Counted from the first letter of the stretch, positions 22,920-34,194 are shown. The stretch is 64,000 nt of DNA from Rhizophagus irregularis (GCF_026210795.1 NC_089445.1:1116001-1180000); one strand, 5' to 3'. The notes: generated by a model not told the origin, from the sequence alone. Translations and numbers: made by a program.

Positions 22920-24360
22920 TAGTTTAATAAAACATTGAGCAGCCTTATTTATATAAAAATATTGTTATGAACTTGAAATAGATAATAAAATTAGCACATG
23001 AGTATACACAGCCAAATTAGAAATGGTCATATCAATGTGTTGTGTTGCACATTACGTAAAGTGTTGCTAAAAATATATTATTTTGGAAAAGGTATCTTCA
23101 ACATATCAAAGGAAAATAATATTCGGAACGCGGATATGGTCACACAGATCATTTACGTTGCAATGTTTGACTGATGTTTTCCTTCTATAATAATTCATTC
23201 TAACTATTCATATTATTAATTTATTCCTGATCTTGTGATCGACAAAATATTTATCCTTCGGCCCAAAATTATTTATGCAAAAATTTATTACATGATATTA
23301 AAATTTGTAATTCGACTAATCTGAAACGTGACTCTTTCTGAAAAGTTTCGTTATAAAATAATTGATTTGTAAAATTTTAATGAAGGGAAAAGGAGGAATG
23401 TCCTTATAAATTTATTCCTTGTCAGTTGTCATTTGCACTCCGCCTAGAAGTTACATCAACTTAAACGAAGAACAAGACTATTCTTAGAAATATATGTACC
23501 ATATATCGCTGCTGCATACAGTACCGGTTCTTAAGAAAATTAGGTTAATACGAAAAAATACTAGAAAGATTTTATATATGGAATTTTTTTTTTTTTGATT
23601 TATAAACCTTTAAAATATGCAGATTTTTAGACCTACTTACTATTGGTGGTGGATACTGGTACTCTCAAGGGAGAATATTTGTGCAGTGCTTAAGGGAGAT
23701 ACAGAGATACTATTGCAAGGGTACTCAGTACTATATGCGGTGCGACGCTGTACGCGTGACGTTCCGATTTACTAATTATGTTGTATGGAAAGGGTACCTG
23801 CGGGTCAACCCTGTAATTAACGTTAACGGGTTGAACCGTTGAACCGTCAGTACAAGGGTAACCGCCGCAATAATAGCAGACGTCTACCCGAGTACCCGTT
23901 GTAAAGTATGGCGGACTTTTGACAAAAGCGGCTTGCCATATTGTCGCTTAGTATAAACAAAATTTTCTTTCTGTTAACAATTAACAATTATAAAAATATA
24001 TATTTCTCTATTCCCAAATAAAAGCGAAACATAGAAACTTTAATATATTTAACGAATAATGACAGTACAGTACATTGTTTTTGACGCGTCGGATCGATAT
24101 ATAAATAATACAACAAAATGATAAAATAATATGTGCAATCATAATGTGATAATAAATATAAATGTTAAATATAAATAAATAATGAGTAAGTTAGGAAATG
24201 AAATACAATGATTACAAAAGTTTCAAATAAACTATTATGCATTCAAAGCTTCAGCTACGGACTATACTATCTGATTAATTTACCGTGCATTATGATGGAT
24301 AAATACAAAACCTTTTTTCTTGTTCAGTCACTTTATCATTTCACTTGTATTTCTCTTACT
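22920..24360. other. Intergenic stretch between GIY-YIG paralogues
   Basis: 22920-23115 is homologous to 24980-25270, including 'GAGTATACACAGCCAAA', 'GTTGCACATT' and 'AAGTATCTTCAACATATC' (or AAGGTATC), so the duplicated unit includes the upstream region. 23640-23940 is less AT-rich than its surroundings and repeats 'GGGTAC/GTACCC'-like words; no gene or RNA is recognised in it. Confidence 0.5.
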
Positions 24361-24440
24361 ACTATTCCATATGATCCCTAGTCAGTACGAAAGATGAATT
24401 TTTTTTAGATACAAAGAACTTCGTTATGATATCCACAATT

Positions 24441-24977
24441 CTACATATAACACTCTCTAGCGAAATGGCCGCTTCCACCACATTTGTAACAATTATTACA
24501 ATTCCAATAATAATGATAAGGACTTTTACATTTGTAACATTTATTACAACTTTCAAAATTATGATCAGGTCCTCCCCCGCATTTATAACAATTGAGACAT
24601 TGATAACTCAAATGACCGTATTCACCACAAATGTCACATCTACAATTATTGCTAGAATGACCAAATCTACCGCAGCGAGAACATTTATTATTAAAATTAA
24701 GATAAACTTCCAACCTTTCCTTAAATGATAAATCAGGCCGGGAGTAAATACTACCTCTTACATTATCAATACCAAGAAGATGCATAAACTCAAGAGTTTT
24801 CGACAATTCTAAATCTTCATTATTTGTCCTCTTCTGCCACAGAAGGCCCATATAAGGATATTTTCTTGTCCACATTGTACCTATACTCTTATGTTGATTA
24901 ATTCTTATACCGAGGTCCATAGTACGACCAACGTAATATTTACCATGGGAACATCTTAATACATAAACGATAAACAT
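24441..24977 (-). CDS. GIY-YIG domain plus five CCHC zinc knuckles, copy 2 (178 aa)
   Basis: Tandem paralogue of the gene at 22305, same strand, about 1.6 kb upstream of it. Same order: 'MFIVYVLRC', 'KYYVGRTMDLGIRINQH', 'MWTRKYPYMGLLWQKR', 'ELSKTLEFMHLLGIDNVRG', then five knuckles ('CSRCGRFGHSSNNC', 'CDICGEYGHLSYQC', 'CYKCGGGPDHNFESC' with the longer gap, 'CYKCKSPYHYYWNC', 'CYKCGGSGHFAREC'). All Cys and His ligands are kept, as are the GIY-YIG core residues, while linkers have changed. That suggests selection on both folds. The upstream region is partly shared with copy 1. No intron is needed. Confidence 0.82.
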   Translation of the reverse strand: MFIVYVLRCSHGKYYVGRTMDLGIRINQHKSIGTMWTRKYPYMGLLWQKRTNNEDLELSKTLEFMHLLGIDNVRGSIYSRPDLSFKERLEVYLNFNNKCSRCGRFGHSSNNCRCDICGEYGHLSYQCLNCYKCGGGPDHNFESCNKCYKCKSPYHYYWNCNNCYKCGGSGHFARECYM

Positions 24978-25538
24978 CAGAATAGAACTAGTTAAATTAG
25001 GATATTTTTATGAGTAGAAATTAGTCCTATTTATATAAAAATATTATTATTAAACTTGAAATAGATAACAAAATTAGCACATGAGTATACACAGCCAAAA
25101 GTAGAAATAGTCGTAGTAGTGTAATTATTACTGTTGCACATTCGGACATTCCGTAACTCTATTTTATACTTATAATTCACGTAAAGTTTTGGTGGTCTAG
25201 TTGAAAATACTTTAATGCTAAACTCTATTATAAATAAATTATTTTGGAAAAAGTATCTTCAACATATCGAAGTTTTTAAGGGAAACGTAATTCGTAACTC
25301 GTAAGTGCGGACGGATCATTTGCATTTTTTTGCACATAGTACCACGATCGCAAAAAAATTATTGTTTTAATATTAAATAGGCGAATAATATCTTTAACTT
25401 TTACTCAAGTCATAACAATGCAGACCACGAAACAATGTCACATTACGACATTCGGGATTAAATATGGCGTATATGTGACATATAGGGTGTGCCGAATAGG
25501 ATCTCCTACTAAAAAAATATGAAAAATGAAAACAGGAG

Positions 25539-25546
25539 GTGCGACA
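25539..25546. repeat. 8-bp target duplication half (GTGCGACA)
   Basis: Immediately precedes the CAGGG end of hAT copy A. Its partner is not at the other end of A. It lies at 27979-27986 beside copy B, as 'TGTCGCAC' on the + strand, in the position expected for a 3' duplication of B. Confidence 0.7.
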
Positions 25547-27843
25547 CAGGGACGATGATATTTGGCATTTCGCAAAATATCACATTAGTCACAAAATTTT
25601 GTGACAAACACAAAATTACCACATACCGCCACACATTTTCACAAATTTAATTCTTTATATATAATTATATATAATATGCACATATATGCACAAAATTTCA
25701 CAATAAAATACAAAATCCGCAGTGCGCAGTATAAATAAGGGGTAAATCGCTAAACTATAAGTAGTAATAAAATCAACAGTTTGTATGAAATCTACTTTTA
25801 TCTAGAAAAAAAAATGTCATCTAAACGACAAAAAACTAGTGCAGTTACAGTTCATACACGAGTTAAAGATTATAATGGAGTATTTCGTGCTGATAATGGT
25901 TTACTTTTCTGTAATTATTGTGACCTTTCAATAGAATGGAAACATAAATCAACAATAGATGCGCACTGTGCAAGTAAAAAACATGAATCACAAAGAAAAA
26001 TTTTTGAAACAAAGGAACAAACCAAAAGTCAGCAAACATTACAAACTACTTTACTTTCCATAGAATCAAAAAATGAAGTGATAGAAGACTTGATAGAAGC
26101 ATTTGCTAATGCAGACATTCCTTTAGAAAAAGTTAATATTTTACTTCCTTTTTTTAAAAAACATCTTAAAGAAGGAGGCGCAATTCCTCAAGCACCAACC
26201 TTACGTCAATTATATTTACCTAGAGTTTTTAACAAACATGTCAATACTTTAAAAACAATTTTTGATTCTAAACCTGTTTGTATTATTATGGATGAAAGCA
26301 GCGATGATTGTGCACGAAGTGTAGTTAATACTCTTTTTACATATCGTTCACATACTAAATTAGTCTCAGTTGATTTTTTAGAGCAAGTTAATAACTCAAC
26401 AATTGCACAGACACTTCTCCCCATATTACATTCTTACAATATACCTTTAAATTTTCCACAATTATTTCTTTCAGATTCTGCTGCATACATGAAAAAATGT
26501 TACCGTGATGTCTTGAAACCAATCATGCCACAATTGATACATCTCCCATGTCCTGCACATATTTTAAATCTTATCGGGTAAAGTTTATTTTAAATTTAAA
26601 TATTTGTATTGTTTATTAATTACAAATTTAATTACTATTAAATATAATTAATACAGGGAAACTTGGCGGGATTTTCCAAAATTTTCTCTTTTAAAAACAT
26701 TTCTGGCTAAAGTTAAGGATTCTTTTGTCAAGTCTCCTGCACGAAAAGCTCGATATATAACTCATTTGTGTATGAATGGCATTACATCACCATGTAAAAT
26801 TCCATTACCAAATAAAACTCGATGGAACAGTTGGTTCAAAATGGTCTTTTATACCAAAGAATATCTTCAATATTGGCTAGACTTTTATAGGATTGAGCAT
26901 GAAAATGATCCAAGACATGAAACGATAAGTGAAATTTATTCAATTTTACAAAATTCACAACAACAAGGAATTATTACTATCTATACAAATTTTATTTCAA
27001 TTTATGCTAAAGCATTTGTTCAAGATTTAGATTTTTTTCAGCAACAAAAAAAGCCAGTTTTTCCATTTGTTGAAACAAGATTGGAAAATCTTACAGCTTA
27101 TCTTGAATCAAACCGAACTGCTGCTCATTTTGGTATAGAACTTGATGAAATCATAACACGCCTTCGTTTTAATCCACCAGAATTTTATCCTATTTTTCAA
27201 GCTGCTTTTGAAGTTGCATATAAAAAATATGAATTACATATTCCAAATCATCCTACACGTTCCTTATTTCGTGCAGCTCGTGTTTTTGATCCTAAATATA
27301 TGCATATAGGAAATATTCAACGACATAGCATTTATCAATATTCAGTTATTAATGAACTTAATAATCCTTCAAATAACTTAGTACATGAATGGGGTATTTA
27401 TTGTGGGCTGGAATTTGATGGAAGTGTAGATGAAAGTAAATTGGATGTTTATTGGAATAATCTAACAACTCGTTTACCGATCCTTTCCCAAATTGCATTT
27501 GATTATATTTGGCTACCTATATCTAGCTGTGCTGTTGAGCGTAGTTTTTCTTTATATAATACTCTCTTAGATAATGACCGTCAAAATTTATCAAAAGAAT
27601 CACTTAAACAACTAAATATGATGTATTTTAATCGAGATGATTGAATTGTATATTTTTTTGGGGTTAAATAATAGTTTATTATAATAAAGTTGATATGAAT
27701 TATCACATAATATCACAATTCTTATGAAAATCGCCACAAAATCTCACAAAATACACAAAAATTAGATTCACAACACAACGCAAAATTAGCTTTTATCACA
27801 CACAAAATTTGCCTTAGACGCACAACAAAAAATCACGTCCATA
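25547..27843 (+). mobile_element. hAT DNA transposon, copy A
   Basis: Begins 'CAGGGACGATGAT' and ends near '...CGTCCATA'. The inverse of the end ('TGGACGTGAT') pairs with the start, as in hAT elements. Subterminal regions are dense in short 'CACAAAAT'/'ATTTTGTG' words, typical transposase-binding repeats. It carries one transposase gene. It is near identical to copy B, but its last ~35 bp have drifted ('ACGCACAACAAAA' against 'ACCGCCACAAAA' in B). Confidence 0.9.
25814..27644 (+). CDS. hAT transposase, copy A (583 aa, two exons)
   Basis: Cut-and-paste transposase. Exons 25814-26577 and 26657-27644 (764+988 nt). A BED-type zinc finger lies at about residues 25-58 ('LFCNYCDLSIEWKHKSTIDAHCASKKH': C-x2-C ... 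H-x5-H). The RNase-H-like core shows the first Asp in 'CIIMDESSDD', the second in 'LFLSDSAAYM', the hAT 'CPAHILNL' C-x2-H motif at the intron border, and 'TRWNSW' after it. The C-terminal dimerisation region reads 'LPILSQIAFDYIWLPISS' followed by 'CAVERSFS'. The frame is complete with no stop or frameshift, so it may be active. The start at 25814 is preferred to an upstream ATG (25781) because copy B has a one-base longer A-run there that removes the extension. Confidence 0.92.
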
Positions 27844-27986
27844 GCTTACAACCAAAATTTAACATCACGCGATAATTTTTTATTGGCTCTTCATTCCAAC
27901 CTATAAATGGGTTTTAGTAATCATGCACAATTAGTACGCGAACGAAATTTCACGTGATTTTCATCATCGGTGTCGCAGTGTCGCAC
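27844..27986. other. 143-bp spacer between the inverted hAT copies
   Basis: Unique sequence between the two 3' ends. It includes two successive 8-mers 'TGTCGCAG' and 'TGTCGCAC' (27971-27986), the second being the target-duplication half next to copy B. Confidence 0.6.
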
Positions 27987-30361
27987 CATGGACGATGATT
28001 TTTTGTGGCGGTCTAAGGCAAATTTTGTGTGTGATAAAAGCTAATTTTGCGTTGTGTTGTGAATCTAATTTTTGTGTATTTTGTGAGATTTTGTGGCGAT
28101 TTTCATAAGAATTGTGATATTATGTGATAAGCCATAGTTTCATAATCAGCTTTTATTATAATAAACTATTATTTAACGAAAATATGCAATTCAATTAAAT
28201 GCGATAATTCATATCAACTTTATTATAATAAACTATTATTTAACCCCAAAAAAATATACAATTCAATCATCTCGATTAAAATACATCATATTTAGTTGTT
28301 TAAGTGATTCTTTTGATAAATTTTGACGGTCATTATCTAAGAGAGTATTATATAAAGAAAAACTACGCTCAACAGCACAGCTAGATATAGGTAGCCAAAT
28401 ATAATCAAATGCAATTTGGGAAAGGATCGGTAAACGAGTTGTTAGATTATTCCAATAAACATCCAATTTACTTTCATCTACACTTCCATCAAATTCCAGC
28501 CCACAATAAATACCCCATTCATGTACTAAGTTATTTGAAGGATTATTAAGTTCATTAATAACTGAATATTGATAAATGCTATGTCGTTGAATATTTCCTA
28601 TATGCATATATTTAGGATCAAAAACACGAGCTGCACGAAATAAGGAACGTGTAGGATGATTTGGAATATGTAATTCATATTTTTTATATGCAACTTCAAA
28701 AGCAGCTTGAAAAATAGGATAAAATTCTGGTGGATTAAAACGAAGGCGTGTTATGATTTCATCAAGTTCTATACCAAAATGAGCAGCAGTTCGGTTTGAT
28801 TCAAGATAAGCTGTAAGATTTTCCAATCTTGTTTCAACAAATGGAAAAACTGGCTTTTTTTGTTGCTGAAAAAAATCTAAATCTTGAACAAATGCTTTAG
28901 CATAAATTGAAATAAAATTTGTATAGATAGTAATAATTCCTTGTTGTTGTGAATTTTGTAAAATTGAATAAATTTCACTTATCGTTTCATGTCTTGGATC
29001 ATTTTCATGCTCAATCCTATAAAAGTCTAGCCAATATTGAAGATATTCTTTGGTATAAAAGACCATTTTGAACCAACTGTTCCATCGAGTTTTATTTGGT
29101 AATGGAATTTTACATGGTGATGTAATGCCATTCATACACAAATGAGTTATATATCGAGCTTTTCGTGCAGGAGACTTGACAAAAGAATCCTTAACTTTAG
29201 CCAGAAATGTTTTTAAAAGAGAAAATTTTGGAAAATCCCGCCAAGTTTCCCTGTATTAATTATATTTAATAGTAATTAAATTTGTAATTAATAAACAATA
29301 CAAATATTTAAATTTAAAATAAACTTTACCCGATAAGATTTAAAATATGTGCAGGACATGGGAGATGTATCAATTGTGGCATGATTGGTTTCAAGACATC
29401 ACGGTAACATTTTTTCATGTATGCAGCAGAATCTGAAAGAAATAATTGTGGAAAATTTAAAGGTATATTGTAAGAATGTAATATGGGGAGAAGTGTCTGT
29501 GCAATTGTTGAGTTATTAACTTGCTCTAAAAAATCAACTGAGACTAATTTAGTATGTGAACGATATGTAAAAAGAGTATTAACTACACTTCGTGCACAAT
29601 CATCGCTGCTTTCATCCATAATAATACAAACAGGTTTAGAATCAAAAATTGTTTTTAAAGTATTGACATGTTTGTTAAAAACTCTAGGTAAATATAATTG
29701 ACGTAAGGTTGGTGCTTGAGGAATTGCGCCTCCTTCTTTAAGATGTTTTTTAAAAAAAGGAAGTAAAATATTAACTTTTTCTAAAGGAATGTCTGCATTA
29801 GCAAATGCTTCTATCAAGTCTTCTATCACTTCATTTTTTGATTCTATGGAAAGTAAAGTAGTTTGTAATGTTTGCTGACTTTTGGTTTGTTCCTTTGTTT
29901 CAAAAATTTTTCTTTGTGATTCATGTTTTTTACTTGCACAGTGCGCATCTATTGTTGATTTATGTTTCCATTCTATTGAAAGGTCACAATAATTACAGAA
30001 AAGTAAACCATTATCAGCACGAAATACTCCATTATAATCTTTAACTCGTGTATGAACTGTAACTGCACTAGTTTTTTGTCGTTTAGATGACATTTTTTTT
30101 TTCTAGATAAAAGTAGATTTCATACAAACTGTTGATTTTATTACTACTTATAGTTTAGCGATTTACCCCTTATTTATACTGCGCACTGCGGATTTTGTAT
30201 TTTATTGTGAAATTTTGTGCATATATGTGCATATTATATATAATTATATATAAAGAATTAAATTTGTGAAAATGTGTGGCGGTATGTGGTAATTTTGTGT
30301 TTGTCACAAAATTTTGTGACTAATGTGATATTTTGCGAAATGCCAAATATCATCGTCCCTG
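27987..30361 (-). mobile_element. hAT DNA transposon, copy B (inverted)
   Basis: Read on the minus strand it starts 'CAGGGACGATGAT' at 30361 and ends 'ATCATCGTCCATG' at 27987. It matches copy A over its whole length except for one base in an A-run before the transposase start and 77 extra bases at about 28131-28207. The extra block contains a second version of the nearby 'TTTTATTATAATAAACTATT' and is bounded by 'GATAA' repeats, suggesting a local duplication. The two copies are convergent (tail to tail). Confidence 0.9.
28263..30093 (-). CDS. hAT transposase, copy B (583 aa, two exons)
   Basis: Exons 30093-29330 and 29250-28263. Both exon translations are identical to copy A: BED finger, 'IIMDESSDD', 'FLSDSAAYM', 'CPAHILNL', 'RWNSW' and the C-terminal 'AVERSFS' dimerisation block. 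Intron lengths and borders also match. Identity of two full ORFs in a locus full of decayed elements points to recent duplication or to sequence conversion between the arms. Transcripts of A and B run towards each other across a 143-bp spacer. Confidence 0.92.
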
Positions 30362-30889
30362 CGCCAGCTTAATCTCTGCGCCACGTGCACCGTACACAGG
30401 AAACCTATAAAAAATTGCGATTGTTGATTGTTGTGTTTTTAAAAGTTAAAACTAAAACAAGAAAGAAAAAAAATGACAATTTATTAAAAAGATATACCGT
30501 ATGCCGGTATATAATTAGTAGATTACATGTAAAGAATTACAAAAAACATGATTTGAATTTTTTAACAATAGAAGAAATAGATGAAAGTGAATGAATATTT
30601 TTTCCATTATTGATTATTATAGATTTGAAACAAACAAGAAATACCTTTATTAAAAATTTTTCGTATCAATTATAGTAGTACGTCAGATATGAATAATCTA
30701 AAAAAAGCTTCTATGTTCTTTTAAGAACTTTTAGAAGATAATTATTACACGAGAAAACCCGAATACGACAAAGTAACGACCGGGTATAATATATATTTAT
30801 AATGTTAGGCAGCCCGGAATCAATTTTTATATTCCGCATGTCTCAAAAATTTTTTTTTTTATAATTTTTTACTGTAAAATTTCTTGATA

Positions 30890-31320
30890 TAAACCGGATT
30901 TATAATTTTCCACTGTAAATTCAAAAAAAAAAATTTTTTTTTTGACTTAAGTCGGAGAAATAACAAAAGTTTCCTTTTTATAATTTTTATAATTTAATTG
31001 ATTTATGTAAATTCATAAAAAAAAAAATTTTTTTTAGTCGGAGAAATAACAAAATTTTCCTTTTGTAATTCCATTGTAAACTCAAAATAAAAAAAATTTT
31101 TTTAGTCGAAGAAATAATAAAAATTTCTATCTCTATTGTAAATTCAAAAAAAAAAAAAATTTTTTTTTTTTGCGGAGGAGGACGGAGAAAAATTTTTTTT
31201 ATTGCGGAGAAGGACGGAGAAAAATTTTTTTATTATAGTCGGAGAAGGACGGAGAAAAATTTTTTATTATAATCGGAGAAGTAATATAATTTTCGGAGGA
31301 AAAATAAAAAAAAATTTTTT
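30890..31320. repeat. Two nested families of tandem repeats with A/T homopolymer blocks
   Basis: 30890-31160: three to four units of about 70-120 bp, each with an A-run/T-run block followed by 'AGTCGGAGAAATAACAAAA', pyrimidine-rich text and 'TGTAAATTCA'. 31170-31300: about four units of ~36 bp based on 'CGGAGAAGGACGGAGAAAAA' plus a T-run. The shared word 'CGGAGAA' suggests that the second arose from the first. No protein is supported here. Confidence 0.75.
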
Positions 31321-32214
31321 TTTTTATCTCGACTCAGAGATCCCCGAAAAAAACACATGAAAAAAAGGTCACATGTGAGCCAAAATATTTGTGTAGGTTT
31401 TTCCTTTTATAGGTAGTGTCGGACAGAGGTTTTTTAAATACTGCGTAATTCGGCCCTGAAAGATGCAAAATCTTGACCACCATATCGAGTCTTATAGTGA
31501 AGAAGTATGTGACGATTGCGTATGGTTGATTTTGTAGTCATGTTTAATTTTGACCGAAATGTCGAAAACACCGAAAATACCGAAAATGCATACATCATAT
31601 GCACGAATAGTTAATTAAAATCACATGTCCATACATTATTAAGAATGTTGTTATCTTTTTTTTGAGTTTTATCAATTTTCTGATTTTAAAGTGAAAAAAG
31701 TAAGAAAAATAACTTTCAAAAAAGGGTAAAATTACAAAATTACAAAAATGAATATATGATATATGTGATAAAAAGTGATCTTGAAAAAAAAACTAAAATT
31801 TTTTTAAAAAAACAAATGAATTTCCACAAAATGTATAAAATGTATAAAAATATCATCAAAGTCCCAAAAAGAAACTTTTTTTTTAAAAAAAAAAGAAAAA
31901 AGAAGCCCGCGTTTCAAAACAAAAAAAAAAAAATATTAATTTACCCTAAAAAACTAACTCATAATGTTTTTAAAATAAAAGAAATAATTAATATTAAAAA
32001 TATATATATCTCTAAAAAAAGTGACATTAAATCTAAAAGAAGAATGGAAAGAAAAAAAACCGGATAATAAATAAACAAATCAAACCCGTACTTTGTATAG
32101 ATTTCATCATGTTTGTAGTACCGATTAGCATATTTTATCAACCATACATTATATACTTTCACATTACATGAAATGTTACCTATTTAACACTCAGAGAATT
32201 GTGACTCAGAGAAT
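31320..32214. other. AT-rich region with a Lys-rich ORF not called as a gene
   Basis: The open frame at 31756-32067 is almost all Lys, Ile, Phe and Asn, the expected by-product of A/T runs. 31560-31600 holds short repeats of 'CCGAAAA'. I see no gene. Confidence 0.4.
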
Positions 32215-32913
32215 TTGAATCAGAAACCAACAACCAAAATATTTTATATAAAGCTAATAATGGATGGTATACCATTTTTTCAAAAATACAAAAAAAAAAA
32301 ATTCTTTAAAAAAATGGATCGTACTGCGTCTCTTGTGCCTCATAACACATTTGAATTTTATTTGCCTTTACCAAATGATACACGTATTTACCGGGTTACG
32401 TATAAGGCATTATATTTATTTGAAGTCGCTCAACTCTTGAATAAAAATATTAATTTATCTCATATTCCTGATTATGAGTTTCCACATCATTACAATATAC
32501 AATCATTAATTAAACAACGATTTGGACCTCAATTTATCCAACCACCTTACGTACCTTCTGCGCCATCTTCTGCGCCATCTTCTGCGCCTCAAACCACATT
32601 TGAATTTTATTTGTCGAATGATTTATTTATCTACCATATTACCTATACTGAATTACATCCATTTGAAATAGCTCAACTTTTAAATAACAACAATAATAAT
32701 AATTTTTATTGTTATAATTCCCAATCTTTAATTGAACCACTCGTTGAATTTCAGAATTATCAAAATAGCATTCAACAACAAATTTTTGATGACATGAGTA
32801 TTCAAGATTATAATATTCATAGCGCGAATTCTGATTCTGAAGATATGCAAGGTACGGAATATGTTGGATATGCGGAATATGATGAAACTGCACCGACTCA
32901 ACCCGATTATTGA
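32215..32913 (+). CDS. Uncharacterised Gln/Asn-rich protein with an internal repeat (232 aa or shorter)
   Basis: Not recognised. Two related blocks are visible: 'NTFEFYLPLPNDTRIYRVTY' continuing to 'LFEVAQLLNKN', and 'TTFEFYLSNDLFIYHITY' continuing to 'PFEIAQLLNNN'. They lie about 100 residues apart and are joined by a linker with three 'PSSA' repeats, so a ~40-residue unit has been duplicated. The C-terminal third is acidic and polar ('SANSDSEDMQ', 'AEYDETAPTQPDY'). The start may be the internal ATG at 32314 ('MDRTASLVPH'): residues before it are Lys-rich, from an A-run. No transmembrane segment or signal peptide. Conservation of the repeat at protein level makes a real gene likely, but there is no outside evidence. 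Confidence 0.55.
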   Translation: MNQKPTTKIFYIKLIMDGIPFFQKYKKKKFFKKMDRTASLVPHNTFEFYLPLPNDTRIYRVTYKALYLFEVAQLLNKNINLSHIPDYEFPHHYNIQSLIKQRFGPQFIQPPYVPSAPSSAPSSAPQTTFEFYLSNDLFIYHITYTELHPFEIAQLLNNNNNNNFYCYNSQSLIEPLVEFQNYQNSIQQQIFDDMSIQDYNIHSANSDSEDMQGTEYVGYAEYDETAPTQPDY

Positions 32914-33204
32914 ATTGTTGTTATCGATTTCTTATTATGTATTTTTTTTATGTATTTGTTTTTTTTTTCATTTTAAGTTAATCCTAAGTTATGGTTTAGT
33001 TTCCATTTTAGGTCTTTTATTTTTATGGCTAATCTATGTATTTATATGGTTATTAATAAAGATTTTTAATTTTTGAAATCATCATATATTTTTTAATTTG
33101 AACATGTGAACGAGAGTCGGGCCATTTTATATTATACCATCTATAGTGTAAAACTACTGCGAAAATGGGTTGAAACTTTTCTTGGGCTGATAGAATTGAT
33201 GAGA

Positions 33205-33234
33205 GATATATATATACATACATACATACATACA

Positions 33235-33265
<31 letters not shown>
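33205..33265. repeat. TA/CATA microsatellite
   Basis: '(TA)n' then '(CATA)n' then '(TA)n'. The short reverse-strand ORF through it is an artefact. 33266-34190 is otherwise featureless AT-rich DNA. Confidence 0.9.
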
Positions 33266-33271
<6 letters not shown>

Positions 33272-34194
33272 ACTGGGAATTTTACTGTACCACAAATTCT
33301 TTGCAGTTTTTATATTCAATTATTTATTTAAACAATGGCATTTAGGAGAGTAAATGTAATAGATTTGGTGATGAAATTTGTGATAAAATAGAAAATCAAA
33401 ACAAAGATATTGATTATTCCTATTTCAGTCTCGCGGAATTAATGCCGCAAAAAATAAAAATGAACAAGTCACATGACACCCACCTAAAAAGGGTTTATTG
33501 TTAATTTATTTTTTCTTTCAAATTTTTTATTAATGAGTAAATGAGAAACGTATAAGTCAACTTATGAATGTAGACCGTTTTGCTCGGTGAGAAACGTGTC
33601 AATTATATCTTATGTAATTATCTTTAAATAATAAATGTATATAAATATATAAATACATTATCTATTAAAGTATATAATTTAAACTTTTGAGAACTTAATC
33701 AATATAATCTGTTTCACTACATTAAGAGATTTTTTTTTTCTTCAAAATAAATATGCAAATTTAATTTATTTTTATCAAAAGAATCTTTGATTCTTCATTA
33801 TTTTTTTTTAATGGCATAATTAAATATAAAAAAGAATTAATTATTAAAAAGAAAATTTTTATCTTAAATCTTTCAGTTACCTTGCATGCATACCTTTGAT
33901 ATGATACCAAATTCGGCCAAAAATAATAATATTCTTAATCTCAGATATCTGTTTAAATTTTTGAAAAAAAAAAAAAATACATGCAAAATATATAAATATT
34001 ACTTAAAAATGGTAGTGAGGTCTCACTTTTTTAATTAAAAATAAAAAGTTCCATTATTTAAAGAGATCCAATTTTTCATGATTTTTTTTTAAAAAAAATT
34101 CATATATTTTTCTTTATTATTTTTTTTTAATATATATATATATATATAAATACATAAAAACAATAAAATCTACCACGTCCACCACGTAAATTCA

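Noticed and set aside
23640-23940. Less AT-rich island with GGGTAC/GTACCC words
   Set aside because: It stands out in composition but I could not define ends, a repeat unit, an ORF or an RNA fold, so no element is called.
30385-30594. 69-codon Lys-rich ORF beside hAT copy B
   Set aside because: No motif and A-rich composition; it begins in the flank just outside the element.
31756-32067. 103-codon Lys-rich ORF
   Set aside because: Composition reflects A-rich low-complexity DNA; no conserved feature.
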